A DNA stretch of 64,000 nucleotides from Patescibacteria group bacterium (lineage in GTDB: Bacteria; Patescibacteriota; Gracilibacteria; UM-FILTER-43-11). A model generated the notes under the pieces. The model searched no databases and was not told the origin of the DNA. It saw only the letters and a program-made list of their open reading frames with translations. Location of the stretch: positions 1-64,000 of the forward strand of contig JAHIUN010000015.1 in NCBI GenBank assembly GCA_018817125.1, given 5' to 3'. Below, one piece after another: positions 39,272-47,885 of this stretch; within the stretch, counting starts at the first letter, position 1; each line of letters starts with the position of its first letter. The translations under genes were made by a program, and so were the position numbers.

Positions 39272-40285
39272 TTATTTAAATTTCTTATCCTCAGTAATCC
39301 TAATCATCCGGTCCAGTGCCCGCTTTGCTTTTCTTAATATGCTTTCGGGCAATTCGATGATCTGATCTTTGCTGGGGGATTTCAGGGCCAGCAGTATGTC
39401 TCTTAGGGTTATTTGTTTCATATAAGGGCATAGGGCGCAGACGCCGACCATTTTCTTGTTTGGCATTTCGACTTTCATCCGGTCAGTCAGTCCGCATTCG
39501 GTGACCAGCATGAATGATTTTGCTTTGTGGTTTTTGACATATTGAATCATCCCTTCGGTTCCGCCGGACATATCTACTTTTTGGATTACTTCCGGCGCGC
39601 ATTCCAGATGAGCCAGTATCTTAACGCCCGGATAGTTTTTGCGGACGGCATCGATGGTCTTTGGGGAGAATTTTTCATGGACAATACAACGGCCGTCCCA
39701 ATTGATCAGTGTTTTTCTGGTAAGTGGCTGCAGGTTTTTAGCCATCAGCTCATCCGGCAGGAAGATGACTTTTTTCTGAGGCAGGCCTTCAATGATCCGG
39801 AGGGCATTTGATGAGGTACAGCAGGCATTGCACTCTGCTTTCACGGCCGCGGTCGTATTTACATAACATACCACGGCTGCTTCCGGGTATTTCTTTTTAA
39901 TATTCCTCACGTCCTTTGGTGTGATGGACTCGGCCAGTGAGCAGCCGGCGATTACGGGAACCAGTACGGTTTTTTTCGGATTCAGGATTTTGGCGGTTTC
40001 GGCCATGAAATGAACACTGCAGAACAGAATGATCTTTGCCTTGGTCTTTTGGGCCTGCCGGCTTAAGCCGTACGAATCGCCAATAAAATCCGCTACTCCA
40101 TACATGATGTCGGGCGTCAGGTAGGAATGCGCCAGGATGATGGCATTTTTTTCTTTTTTAAGCCGGTTGATCTCGAGCGTTATCGGGGCGATGAGTGCGC
40201 AGTCCAGCTTGGACCACTTCACTTTTTTAAGTTCTTTAAAAAGGCGTTCGGTTTCCCGGTGGAGGTCGTTTTCAGAAAATTTCAT
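39272..40285 (-). CDS. nadA: Quinolinate synthase A
   Basis: A 337-residue [4Fe-4S] enzyme making quinolinate from iminoaspartate and dihydroxyacetone phosphate, in NAD biosynthesis. It shows AIILAHSYLTPDIMYGVADFIGDSYGLSR, CSVHFMAETAKILNPKKTVL, VNTTAAVKAECNACCTSSNA, HLECAPEV, TECGLTDRM and CALCPYMK. The cluster cysteines are in the expected three positions. nadB and nadC are not in the window, so partners must lie elsewhere if the pathway is complete. Confidence 0.95.
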   Translation of the reverse strand: MKFSENDLHRETERLFKELKKVKWSKLDCALIAPITLEINRLKKEKNAIILAHSYLTPDIMYGVADFIGDSYGLSRQAQKTKAKIILFCSVHFMAETAKILNPKKTVLVPVIAGCSLAESITPKDVRNIKKKYPEAAVVCYVNTTAAVKAECNACCTSSNALRIIEGLPQKKVIFLPDELMAKNLQPLTRKTLINWDGRCIVHEKFSPKTIDAVRKNYPGVKILAHLECAPEVIQKVDMSGGTEGMIQYVKNHKAKSFMLVTECGLTDRMKVEMPNKKMVGVCALCPYMKQITLRDILLALKSPSKDQIIELPESILRKAKRALDRMIRITEDKKFK

Positions 40286-40328
40286 TGCTCAAATTCTGAC
40301 TGTTTTATGTAAAAAATCAAGTTAATAA

Positions 40329-40352
40329 AAAGGCCGGCACCATGTGCCGGCC
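40329..40352 (-). terminator. Rho-independent terminator
   Basis: GGCCGGCAC/GTGCCGGCC stem with 3-nt loop, followed on the minus strand by TTTTTATT. It ends the transcript of the 40495 gene after a ~145-nt 3' UTR. Confidence 0.9.
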
Positions 40353-40494
40353 TCGGTTTATCGGAACGTCTCACCCTTGCAGGGTCTTGGTTCCAGATAC
40401 AACACATTGAAATTATTTTTCCTCAGGACCGCTCATCACGGCCTTATCCCTACATGAAGGGCAGGAAGGAAACGCGGCATTAAGCCTGATCAGG

Positions 40495-41208
40495 TTAGGC
40501 CTGGGCCGTGGGGGTGAAGCTCTCCAAGGCTTGTGCAATGAGCTCTGCACTCAGTGGCTCATTCAGGTTACCCCAAAGCACCTTATTATCATGAGTAACA
40601 ACACCTCTGACACAGCCATTTTTTCCCCCGCTTGCCAAAAATCCATACTGCGGGTCTACCATAATATTGCCGTCACCATCGAGCTTTGTGCTCGGTATCT
40701 CGATTATACCTTTCCATTCTCTGTCCATGACGAGGTGAGGCCGGCCTTCACCGCAAACGACTTTGAAACCTGGCAGGCTGATGAGCCGTGGTGTGATATT
40801 CTCAATCAAGGCGGTGAACAGTTCGAGAGTTTCGCTGAACGGGTCATCCGCTGGCACTTCGCGGTTGAGGTAGCAGATCACCCCTTCGTGTTCCAGCGGA
40901 AAATTCACGGTGATCATACCGATAACTTCAACCAGCTTGCCATTTCTTCCGATGGCCGTACGGACCTCATTATGGTCGTATTCTTCTCCGCTGTAGAGGA
41001 TGATCTCGGCCTGTGCCCCACTATCGCGGGGAGGATTCTGGCTGATGGCGAGAAACGACGGCCGCCCGCCGATAGCCTTCTTCCAGTGACTCAGATCCCC
41101 CTGCATCAGCGCGTCGAAGTCAAAGATGACTATTCCTTTTTGGCTCAACTTCATCACGGTATTCGGACTGACCGATTTTCCCGATGCTTCTACGATAGCG
41201 ATTCCCAT
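40495..41208 (-). CDS. Unknown GC-rich protein with own expression signals
   Basis: A 237-residue protein of no family I recognise. I start at MGIAIVEASGKSV, preceded by AAGGAGG nine bases upstream; an in-frame start 32 codons earlier gives a Cys/Arg-rich unlikely extension. The sequence mixes beta strands and short helices (KGIVIFDFDALMQGDLSHWKK, EVIGMITVNFPLEHEGVICYLN, GIIEIPSTKLDGDGNIMVDPQ) with no signal peptide. Codon use is GC-rich. A long opposite-strand frame is a shadow. The strong SD and terminator set it apart from core genes. Confidence 0.8.
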   Translation of the reverse strand: MGIAIVEASGKSVSPNTVMKLSQKGIVIFDFDALMQGDLSHWKKAIGGRPSFLAISQNPPRDSGAQAEIILYSGEEYDHNEVRTAIGRNGKLVEVIGMITVNFPLEHEGVICYLNREVPADDPFSETLELFTALIENITPRLISLPGFKVVCGEGRPHLVMDREWKGIIEIPSTKLDGDGNIMVDPQYGFLASGGKNGCVRGVVTHDNKVLWGNLNEPLSAELIAQALESFTPTAQA

Positions 41209-41282
41209 GCTAGTACCCCTCCTTGTCCGCCCCCGGCGAACGGTTTGTGTGGAAAACTTTTTTGGCACTTCAGATAAAAAAC

Positions 41283-41305
41283 AACTGCAAATGCAGTTCC
41301 TCACT
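41283..41305 (-). promoter_or_regulatory. Hairpin in the leader of the 40495 gene
   Basis: AACTGCA/TGCAGTT stem at 41283-41298, followed on the minus strand by GTTTTTTAT. It is terminator-like and lies about 75 bases before the SD, so it could be an attenuator or the end of another transcript. Confidence 0.45.
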
Positions 41306-41430
41306 AATTTTTAGAAGGTAATGTTTTTTGTTTGATGTAATTCCAATGTGTTTTTAAAGATCGTGCGGTATTTTTTTTACCCGAATTAAATTAATTTAAA
41401 ATTTCTATAAAATCAAGGAGTTTTTTTATG

Positions 41431-41458
41431 TTGGACAATCTGTCATTAGTGATATAAT
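41431..41458 (+). promoter_or_regulatory. Promoter of the membrane-paralogue trio
   Basis: TATAAT (41453-41458) with TTGGAC (41431-41436) 16 bp upstream. The -10 box is perfect and the -35 box weaker. Confidence 0.5.
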
Positions 41459-41489
41459 TAATTCGTTCTAAAAATTAACAAAAATAAAA

Positions 41490-41873
41490 ATGGAAACATC
41501 AATCTTTTTAGCCAAGGTCATTGGCATTGTGTACGTGGTAGCAGGGCTCAGCATGTTTTTTAATGCTAAGTATTATCAAAAGCTCCTTCCTGAGCTCATA
41601 AAAAATACGGTCTGGACGTTTACCATGGGGCTTATCAGCCTGGTGGTCTTTTTTATCTGGGTGCTCAGCCACAATGTATGGGAGGGCTGGCCTCTTCTGG
41701 TCACTTTATTCGGCTGGATCGCTTTATTAAAAAGCGCGATTATGCTTCTTTTTCCGGAATGGATGAAGAAGATGAGCCTGGTCTTTATGAAGTGGGTTGA
41801 TGTCAAAGCCTGGTGGGGCGGCGTCGGTTTATTTGTAGGCTTATTGTTTAGCTATTTTGGCTTCTTTGTATAA
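41490..41873 (+). CDS. Four-helix membrane protein, paralogue 1
   Basis: A 127-residue membrane protein, first of three tandem paralogues. Conserved across the trio are an N-terminal FLAK/IAQL-type helix, the motif (M/L)FxxxYYQK, a second helix, and VxxHNVWEGWPLLVTLFGWIALLKS. Four helices are expected. No function is known to me; the invariant H-N-x-W-E-x-W-P segment is the best handle. Confidence 0.75.
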   Translation: METSIFLAKVIGIVYVVAGLSMFFNAKYYQKLLPELIKNTVWTFTMGLISLVVFFIWVLSHNVWEGWPLLVTLFGWIALLKSAIMLLFPEWMKKMSLVFMKWVDVKAWWGGVGLFVGLLFSYFGFFV

Positions 41874-41899
41874 TCTTTAACTCTTAACTATTAACTATT

Positions 41900-42280
41900 A
41901 TGGAACTCTCTATTTTTATCGCTCAGCTGTACGCCCTTGGTTTTTTGGCTTTAGGGCTGGGTATGTTATTCAGTCCTGGTTATTACCAAAAGTCTTTTCA
42001 GGCCATGATGAAGGAGTCAGGCATGATTCTTTTTGGCGGTCTTTTTGCCCTGCTTTTCGGGTTTCTGATCGTTACCCGCCACAATGTGTGGGAAGGGTGG
42101 CCGATGATTGTCACTATTTTCGGCTGGATTGCGGTGCTGAAGGGGGTCTCGCTTATTATTTTCCCCGGTATCAGTATGCCGATGTTTGAATCGTGGTTTA
42201 AGAACAAAGGTTTTTTGCGGGCGATCGGCGTGGGTACCATTCTGCTCGGCGCCTTTCTGGGATATGTGAGTTTCTTTTAA
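41900..42280 (+). CDS. Four-helix membrane protein, paralogue 2
   Basis: A 126-residue copy of the same family: MLFSPGYYQKSFQAMMKESG, VTRHNVWEGWPMIVTIFGWIAVLKG, ending GTILLGAFLGYVSFF. It follows paralogue 1 after 26 bases made of TTAACT words. Confidence 0.75.
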   Translation: MELSIFIAQLYALGFLALGLGMLFSPGYYQKSFQAMMKESGMILFGGLFALLFGFLIVTRHNVWEGWPMIVTIFGWIAVLKGVSLIIFPGISMPMFESWFKNKGFLRAIGVGTILLGAFLGYVSFF

Positions 42281-42288
42281 CTTTCAAC

Positions 42289-42308
42289 CTGCCTGCCGGC
42301 AGGCAGGC
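42289..42308. repeat. 20-bp GC palindrome between paralogues 2 and 3
   Basis: CCTGCCTGCCGGCAGGCAGG, a perfect palindrome identical to the core of the element at 12967-12990. It sits among TTAACT words. Confidence 0.75.
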
Positions 42309-42333
42309 TTTTAACTCTTAACTTTTAACTACT

Positions 42334-42717
42334 ATGGAACTTTCCATTTTTATCGCGAAGCTGTTCGCGGTCATCTATCTGATGGTCGGCTTGGGTATGT
42401 TGCTCAGCCCGTCTTATTACCAGAAGGCGATGACGGACATGATGAAGAACCCCGTTGTATTTTATCTGGGGGGCATTATGGCCGTGATGGCCGGTTTTTT
42501 AATCGTCACCTACCATAACATCTGGGAATCCAGCTGGGTGGTCGTGATCACGGTCTTCGGCTGGCTCGGTTTGCTGAAAGGGTTTATGTTTCTGGTTTTC
42601 CCGGGACATGTTACTTTTTGGCAGAAGATGTTTAAAAAGAAAGGTCATATGATGATCTATTCTCTGGTGGTTTTGGCTCTCGGCCTTTTCTTTGGCTACT
42701 ATGGCTTTATGGCCTAG
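42334..42717 (+). CDS. Four-helix membrane protein, paralogue 3
   Basis: A 127-residue third copy: MLLSPSYYQKAMTDMMKNPV, VTYHNIWESSWVVVITVFGWLGLLKG, ending LGLFFGYYGFMA. Here the conserved HNVWEGWP becomes HNIWESSW. Its stop overlaps the convergent 42714 gene by 4 bases. Confidence 0.75.
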   Translation: MELSIFIAKLFAVIYLMVGLGMLLSPSYYQKAMTDMMKNPVVFYLGGIMAVMAGFLIVTYHNIWESSWVVVITVFGWLGLLKGFMFLVFPGHVTFWQKMFKKKGHMMIYSLVVLALGLFFGYYGFMA

Positions 42718-43310
42718 TTCTTCCAGAGTACCACCTTCCGGTTCGCCAGTATCCACAGGATAGCCATGATGATCACGAGAGTGACCATAGTTATTTTATT
42801 TTCATCTTCAGCAAAGCTGATATGAATCGCCGACAGAATCATGACGGGGTAGGTAAGCCTCTGGACTGGCTTCCACCACCTTTTAAGGTATTTTATGCCC
42901 CATTTGTTTGATACCAGCAGAACGATCAATATAAGAATAAATGCCGCCATTCCCCATCCGAACAGCGTGTTAAAATTCCAGAACTTCGGATTCCACAGGG
43001 AGGCTGGGAATGGATTGTTGGTTTTTAAGAAAAAGCCGATTCCATGCGCCAGGATAAACAGGCCGGCCAGTATTCCCATTTCTTTTCGGAGCATAATGAG
43101 TGTTTTTAAGATGCCGAGTTTCGGCAGGATATCCGAAAGCGGACGGACGTAGACGGTAAAAATGAGGAGCCACCATCCGGCCCACCCGAATGATCCGAAC
43201 TCGGATTGATCCACAAAGATATAAAAAGGAATAAGCCAGGTGATCATTAATAGCTTCCGGAAGGCTGAAAAGTAGGGGATCTGGCCTTTGAAAAAGAAGT
43301 TTTTACACAT
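42714..43310 (-). CDS. Ferric-reductase-like (MsrQ/YedZ-type) membrane protein
   Basis: A 198-residue protein with about six helices. LRKEMGILAGLFILAHGIGFF and PVQRLTYPVMILSAIHIS carry the two helix histidines expected to hold heme in the ferric-reductase-like transmembrane family; a conserved third His position is unclear. MsrQ normally partners the methionine-sulfoxide reductase MsrP, which is not adjacent. The neighbour is a metal-type permease, so an electron-transfer or metal role remains open. Confidence 0.8.
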   Translation of the reverse strand: MCKNFFFKGQIPYFSAFRKLLMITWLIPFYIFVDQSEFGSFGWAGWWLLIFTVYVRPLSDILPKLGILKTLIMLRKEMGILAGLFILAHGIGFFLKTNNPFPASLWNPKFWNFNTLFGWGMAAFILILIVLLVSNKWGIKYLKRWWKPVQRLTYPVMILSAIHISFAEDENKITMVTLVIIMAILWILANRKVVLWKN

Positions 43311-43354
43311 GGTTTTTTGTTTTTAAAAAATCGTTTTAAGTTTATCTGTCTCTC

Positions 43355-44386
43355 TTATAAAAACCAGTTGAACAGCAGGGCAACCGCCACAATTTGAGGA
43401 ACCGTGATCACCGGCAGCCACAAAGCAGTCCGTTTCCCGATATTTGTCCAGAGCAATCCGATTTCGGTATAGTCAGTAGCGACACCGGCCATAAGGAAAA
43501 TGAACGGATTCCCCAGTGTTCCGACTTTGCTGAAGATCTCAAAAGCGATGGGCGCGCTGCCCTCACTGCAGACTTCAATAACGGTCGCGAACGCTAGTGT
43601 TAAAAGCAGTCCCCAAATGTCCGGACCGAAATAATTCATAAAAATATGACCAGGTACATACGCGCCGATCACTGCTGCCAGTAAAAAGCCGATTAGAATC
43701 CACCACAGCACCATATTGGCCAAACTCACCGCTCCCCGAAAGGTGCCTTTAATTGCTTTTTTTAAGCTGAATTTTTTGATGGCTGTCCATTGGTAATCAG
43801 GCTTAAAATCGATGTGTTTGGACTGTTCAATCCATCCGACTTTTTCCAGGAGTATGAATATTCCGCCTGTGATAAGTGCGATAATCATGGCGGCAAGTAT
43901 AAAAAGAAACGCTTTCCAGCCGAAAAATCCAAATAAAAGGATGGTCACTGGCAGGTTCGCCCAGGGGGTAGCCAGTAAGAAAGTGATGACAGCGGGAATG
44001 CTCGCACCCTTTTTATGGAGTTGCATAGCGATGGCCAGAATGCCGTGAGAACAGGCGGATAGCAGAAAGCCGGCGATGACCGCGAAGAAAAGATTCCGTT
44101 TCCTTTTACCTCCCAGATATTTAAAGATAAAATCATCGGGCACAAAGTGGTCGATCAGGCCGCCGATAAGGAGTCCCAAAAGCACCGCCCACCAGATAAC
44201 TTTAATAAAGCCGATCAGGCTTTTATTGAGCGGAGTCAGAATGGGGTGAAAGGAGGCGGCCAGAATAATCAGGAAGATCAAGCCGACGGTTTTAAGTTTT
44301 TTACCAAGCTGGACAGAGCCTGCTCCTGCTTCACAGGTTGCACAGGCTGGCTCATGATCGTGTTCATGGCGATGTTTATGTTCCAT
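43355..44386 (-). CDS. DUF318/ArsP-type permease with His-rich N-terminus
   Basis: A 343-residue, ~8-10-helix permease. The motif LLSACSHGILAIAMQLHKKGASIPAVITFLLATPWANLP matches the DUF318 group (proposed arsenic or Cu/Zn efflux). It opens with MEHKHRHEHDHEPACATCEAG, a His-rich segment plus CATC, a probable metal-binding tail. Metal efflux is therefore likely; the ion is not known. It begins 4 bases from the dus stop and may share that transcript. Confidence 0.85.
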   Translation of the reverse strand: MEHKHRHEHDHEPACATCEAGAGSVQLGKKLKTVGLIFLIILAASFHPILTPLNKSLIGFIKVIWWAVLLGLLIGGLIDHFVPDDFIFKYLGGKRKRNLFFAVIAGFLLSACSHGILAIAMQLHKKGASIPAVITFLLATPWANLPVTILLFGFFGWKAFLFILAAMIIALITGGIFILLEKVGWIEQSKHIDFKPDYQWTAIKKFSLKKAIKGTFRGAVSLANMVLWWILIGFLLAAVIGAYVPGHIFMNYFGPDIWGLLLTLAFATVIEVCSEGSAPIAFEIFSKVGTLGNPFIFLMAGVATDYTEIGLLWTNIGKRTALWLPVITVPQIVAVALLFNWFL

Positions 44387-44390
44387 GTTT

Positions 44391-45425
44391 CTATTTTAGC
44401 ACAAATCGATCAAATATTTTCTTCACCTCTTTGGAGTTATTTGCCTGCATCAATTGTGCCCTAAGTTCCCGCGCGCCGTCAAATCCCTTGCAGTACCAGG
44501 CTAGGTGTTTTCGCATGGCGAAAAAAGCGTGTTTCATCGATAGCTCTTCAAAACAGCGGGCGTGATCGACAGCGGCTTTGAATCGCTCTTTGATCGTTGG
44601 CTCCACTCCGCCGAAGAACCACGGATTACCGCAGGTCGCCCGGCCCACCAGCACACCATCGGTTCCGTACTGACGGCATTTGGCGCGCGCGTCTTCAATC
44701 GACTGCACATCCCCGTTGCCCAAAAACAGTGTATCGGTTTTTTTGACGATTTTTGACACTTCACCAATAACTTCCCAATTCGCTTCGCCTCCGTACATCT
44801 GTTTCAAGGTACGGCCGTGCATGGCAATGACGGCAGGGGATTCTGAAAGCAGTTCCTGTACCCATTCTTCCGCAACCACCTTGTCGATGCCGATACGGGT
44901 TTTTACAGAAACGGGTATCAGTTTTCGTCGGTGCGACGCCGGCGTCGCGCTTTCAGTGAGGTAGTTGATTATCTTCGGTCGGATATCCGCTTTTTCCAGC
45001 GTAATCCCATCGGCCCAGTCTTGCGTGGCTTGCTTTACCGTTCGAATGATCTTTTTGGCTTGCTCCGGTACGCGTATTAAGCCCGCTCCTGAGTTCCGCC
45101 GTGCTACTTTGTTGGCAGGACACCCCATGTTGATATCAATGCCGTCAAAGCCCAGATAACAGCACATCAGAGCCACCTTATAAAAGGATTCCGTTTCGAT
45201 TCCGTAGATCTGCGCCACAACAGGGCGTTCGATTTTGTTGAAAATAAAATGGTCGAGCATGGAAACCGCCCCTCGTGCCAGGCCTTCCACATTCACAAAT
45301 TCCGTATAAATCACATCGGGTTTACTGGTTTTGGCGGTGATATAACGAAACGCGGCGTCCGTGACACCGTCCATGGGAGAGAGGCCCAAAATGGGCCTTT
45401 TTAATTTAGTCCAAAAATTTGTCAT
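44391..45425 (-). CDS. dus: tRNA-dihydrouridine synthase
   Basis: A 344-residue FMN-dependent TIM barrel reducing uridines in tRNA. PILGLSPMDGVTDAAFRYI, DINMGCPANKVARRNSGAGLI (with the catalytic Cys), SVKTRIG, MHGRTLKQMYGGEANWEVI and LGNGDVQSIEDA are the family blocks. The DusA/B/C class cannot be fixed from this. It shares its strand with the 43355 permease. Confidence 0.93.
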   Translation of the reverse strand: MTNFWTKLKRPILGLSPMDGVTDAAFRYITAKTSKPDVIYTEFVNVEGLARGAVSMLDHFIFNKIERPVVAQIYGIETESFYKVALMCCYLGFDGIDINMGCPANKVARRNSGAGLIRVPEQAKKIIRTVKQATQDWADGITLEKADIRPKIINYLTESATPASHRRKLIPVSVKTRIGIDKVVAEEWVQELLSESPAVIAMHGRTLKQMYGGEANWEVIGEVSKIVKKTDTLFLGNGDVQSIEDARAKCRQYGTDGVLVGRATCGNPWFFGGVEPTIKERFKAAVDHARCFEELSMKHAFFAMRKHLAWYCKGFDGARELRAQLMQANNSKEVKKIFDRFVLK

Positions 45426-45530
45426 GTTTTTATTATACGGAACTTTTAAAAACCCGAAACTCGAAAAAAGGAAAAGTTTGATTATTTAAAAATACGTTAT
45501 AAAATGAAACAACCTCTTTATTAAAAACGT

Positions 45531-46682
45531 ATGCAGGTTTACCTAGACAATTCGGCTACGACCAAGCTTGATGAGCGGGTTTTTGAAGCCATGAAACCCT
45601 ATATGACCGAGCAATACGGCAATGCTTCTTCAATCCATTTTATGGGAGAGGAGAATTCACTAGCACTCATAAAAGCTAAAGAAGATGTCGGCCTGATTTT
45701 AAACTGCGATCACGATAATATCATTTTCACTTCCGGTGCCACCGAAGCGAATAATATGATCATTAAGGGGGTGGCGCGGGCGAATAAAGATAAGGGTAAC
45801 CACATCCTGGTTTCTTCTATTGAGCATCCTTCAATCCTGAAGACTGTCAAACAGCTGGAAGAAGAGGGGTTTGAGGTTGGGTATATCCCCGTTGATTCAT
45901 CCGGAATCGTTGATGTGGATCAGGTCAAGAAGATGGTTAAACCGGAGACAATTCTTATCTCGGTTATGACGGTGAATAATGAGATCGGCACCATCCAGCC
46001 GGTTGAGAAGATCGGGGCTTTTGCGCGGAAACAGGGAATTTTATTCCACACCGATGCCGTGCAGGCGGTGCCTTATGTGCCCATCGACATTAAGCAATGG
46101 AATGTGGATTTTTTGAGTTTATCCGCCCATAAATTCAATGGGCCTAAGGGGGTTGGTCTTGCTTACATCAATCGCCGGGCCAAAATCATTCCTCTAATTA
46201 TTGGCGGCGGGCAGGAATACGGCCTGCGGGCCGGCACTTATAATCTTCCCGGCATTGTCGGCATGACTGAGGCGCTGAAACTGGCTTATGAGGAGCGGGA
46301 AGAGACGGTTAAAAAAATCTCCGAACTGTCTGCCTATTTCTGGAAACGCCTTCAGGAAGAAGTCGAGGATGTTCAGCTGAACGGCGATCTTAAAAACCGC
46401 ACCCCCAACAACTTCAACATCATGTTCCGCCGTATAGAAGGGGAGGCGATTCTGATGGATTTATCCGTAAAAGGAATATGTGTTTCCACGGGTTCCGCCT
46501 GTTCATCTGATGTGCTGAAGGCCTCTGATGTACTGAAATCAATAGGGCTTGAGAAGAATGATTTAAACAGCAATATCCGTTTTACTTTAGGTAAATTTAA
46601 CACGCGTGAAGAAATCGATTATACTATCGACGCGCTTAAAGTTACGGTTGAACGGTTGAGAAACTTTACCCCTCTTAAATAA
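45531..46682 (+). CDS. iscS: Cysteine desulfurase
   Basis: A 383-residue PLP enzyme of the NifS/IscS class that mobilises cysteine sulfur for Fe-S clusters and thio-tRNA. YLDNSATTKLDERV, SGATEANNMIIKG, SSIEHPSILK, HTDAVQAV, PLP lysine in SLSAHKFNGPKG, and the active-site loop VSTGSACSSD are present. It overlaps the scaffold gene by one base (TAATG), so the two are coupled. The sulfur is probably also passed to MnmA (37179). Confidence 0.96.
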   Translation: MQVYLDNSATTKLDERVFEAMKPYMTEQYGNASSIHFMGEENSLALIKAKEDVGLILNCDHDNIIFTSGATEANNMIIKGVARANKDKGNHILVSSIEHPSILKTVKQLEEEGFEVGYIPVDSSGIVDVDQVKKMVKPETILISVMTVNNEIGTIQPVEKIGAFARKQGILFHTDAVQAVPYVPIDIKQWNVDFLSLSAHKFNGPKGVGLAYINRRAKIIPLIIGGGQEYGLRAGTYNLPGIVGMTEALKLAYEEREETVKKISELSAYFWKRLQEEVEDVQLNGDLKNRTPNNFNIMFRRIEGEAILMDLSVKGICVSTGSACSSDVLKASDVLKSIGLEKNDLNSNIRFTLGKFNTREEIDYTIDALKVTVERLRNFTPLK

Positions 46683-47059
46683 TGCCCCTACACTATTCAA
46701 AAAAAGTAATGGAGCATTTCCTCCATCCCCGGAATATCGGGGAGATGAAAGATCACGACGGCTTCGCGGAAGTCGGTAATCCTGTGTGCGGAGATCAGCT
46801 TGGTTTTTATATAAAGGTAAAAGACGGCACAATCAAAGACGTGAAATTCCTGTCTTTCGGCTGCGCCTCCAATATCGCCACAGCCTCTATTTTAACGGAG
46901 GAAGTTAAAGGAATGACGTTGGAAGACGCGAAGAAATTTGACTGGAACAAGATCGTTAAAGACCTCGGTGGTCTGCCAAAACAAAAAGTCCACTGCTCTA
47001 TTCTGGCGGTGGACGGGCTTAAGAAGGCGATTGAGGATTATGAGGGGAGAAAGAAATAA
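46682..47059 (+). CDS. iscU: Fe-S cluster scaffold (IscU/NifU N-terminal type)
   Basis: A 125-residue scaffold on which IscS-derived sulfur and iron assemble. The three ligand cysteines are C36 (GNPVCGD, with D38), C61 (SFGCASNIATASI) and C105 (KVHCSILAVDGL). HFLHPRNIGEM is the typical opening. Length is normal. It is coupled to iscS by a 1-base overlap. Confidence 0.96.
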   Translation: MPLHYSKKVMEHFLHPRNIGEMKDHDGFAEVGNPVCGDQLGFYIKVKDGTIKDVKFLSFGCASNIATASILTEEVKGMTLEDAKKFDWNKIVKDLGGLPKQKVHCSILAVDGLKKAIEDYEGRKK

Positions 47060-47087
47060 CCTAGAAGGTTTTTAGTGGGCACGCGCT

Positions 47088-47756
47088 TTATGACTTGGCC
47101 TTTTTCACCTTTTTCTTTGCAGGGGATTTCTTTTTTGCAGGCGCTTTCTTCTTTGCTGTTTTCTTTTCAGTAGACGCATCATGATGCGTCTCTACGGCAT
47201 CCTCTGGCGTTTTTGCCGTTTTTGCCTCCGGTTTTTCAATGATATGCGTTTTTTTAGGGCTGATGATTTCTAAAGCTCTTAATATTTTATCCAGTTTTCT
47301 ATTCAGCTGCTCAAACTGTTCATTGGATTGATCAGATTTTTTTGGCCCGAAGTTTTTCTCTTTACCGCCCCCAAAGCAATCACTGCAGTAAACCGGTTTA
47401 TCGTTCGTAGGCCGGAAGGGGACTTCACATCTTTTGCCGCATTCAGCGCACGTTGCCGCATGCATTTGCCTGTCTTGAGCATTCGATCTTCCGAAATCCT
47501 TTTTTCCAAAACTTCTTCCTCCTGATCGATCGGATCTGCCTGATCCCGAATCTTCATTCTTTTTAAAACAATTATTGCAGTAAACAGGTTTACCGCTCAT
47601 GGGTTTAAAGGGAACCTCACATCTGTTGCCACAATCAGAGCAAGTTGCCTGATGCATTTCGGATCCTCCTCTGCCTCCTCCAAAGCCACCTCTGCTTCCT
47701 CCAAAACTTCCTCTGCCTCCTCCTCCAGATCGCCTATTGTCATTATAATTTCCCAT
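47088..47756 (-). CDS. Doubled CxxC zinc-ribbon protein with lysine/alanine tail
   Basis: A 222-residue protein with a Gly/Arg-rich opening, two copies of a zinc ribbon (HQATCSDCGNRCEVPFKP...PVYCNNCF and HAATCAECGKRCEVPFRP...PVYCSDCF), then a short helix (LNRKLDKILRALEII) and a lysine/alanine-rich tail ending KKKSPAKKKVKKAKS, like histone H1 tails. The zinc ribbon is common in CPR. Nucleic-acid binding is likely. The coding DNA includes a 20-bp perfect palindrome at 47172-47191. Confidence 0.85.
   Translation of the reverse strand: MGNYNDNRRSGGGGRGSFGGSRGGFGGGRGGSEMHQATCSDCGNRCEVPFKPMSGKPVYCNNCFKKNEDSGSGRSDRSGGRSFGKKDFGRSNAQDRQMHAATCAECGKRCEVPFRPTNDKPVYCSDCFGGGKEKNFGPKKSDQSNEQFEQLNRKLDKILRALEIISPKKTHIIEKPEAKTAKTPEDAVETHHDASTEKKTAKKKAPAKKKSPAKKKVKKAKS
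47172..47191. repeat. Palindrome inside a coding sequence
   Basis: AGACGCATCATGATGCGTCT, a perfect 20-bp palindrome, read in frame as ETHHDAS within the 47088-47756 gene. Flanking CTAC and GTAG extend it with a 2-base gap. Confidence 0.7.
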
Positions 47757-47885
47757 TGTAATTATGTTGTTAATTAATCAAGTGGATAGAATTTATACTG
47801 AAAACTTATTAAAAGCAAGGAGATTGCCTTGTTCTGCAAAAAAACAGCCTCCGTTTTTATTGATATGCTTCTATGAAGTGATCGG

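Noticed and set aside
40531-41277. 248-codon + strand frame opposite the 40495 gene
   Set aside because: The minus frame has the SD, terminator and better residue composition; the plus frame is a shadow of a GC-rich gene.
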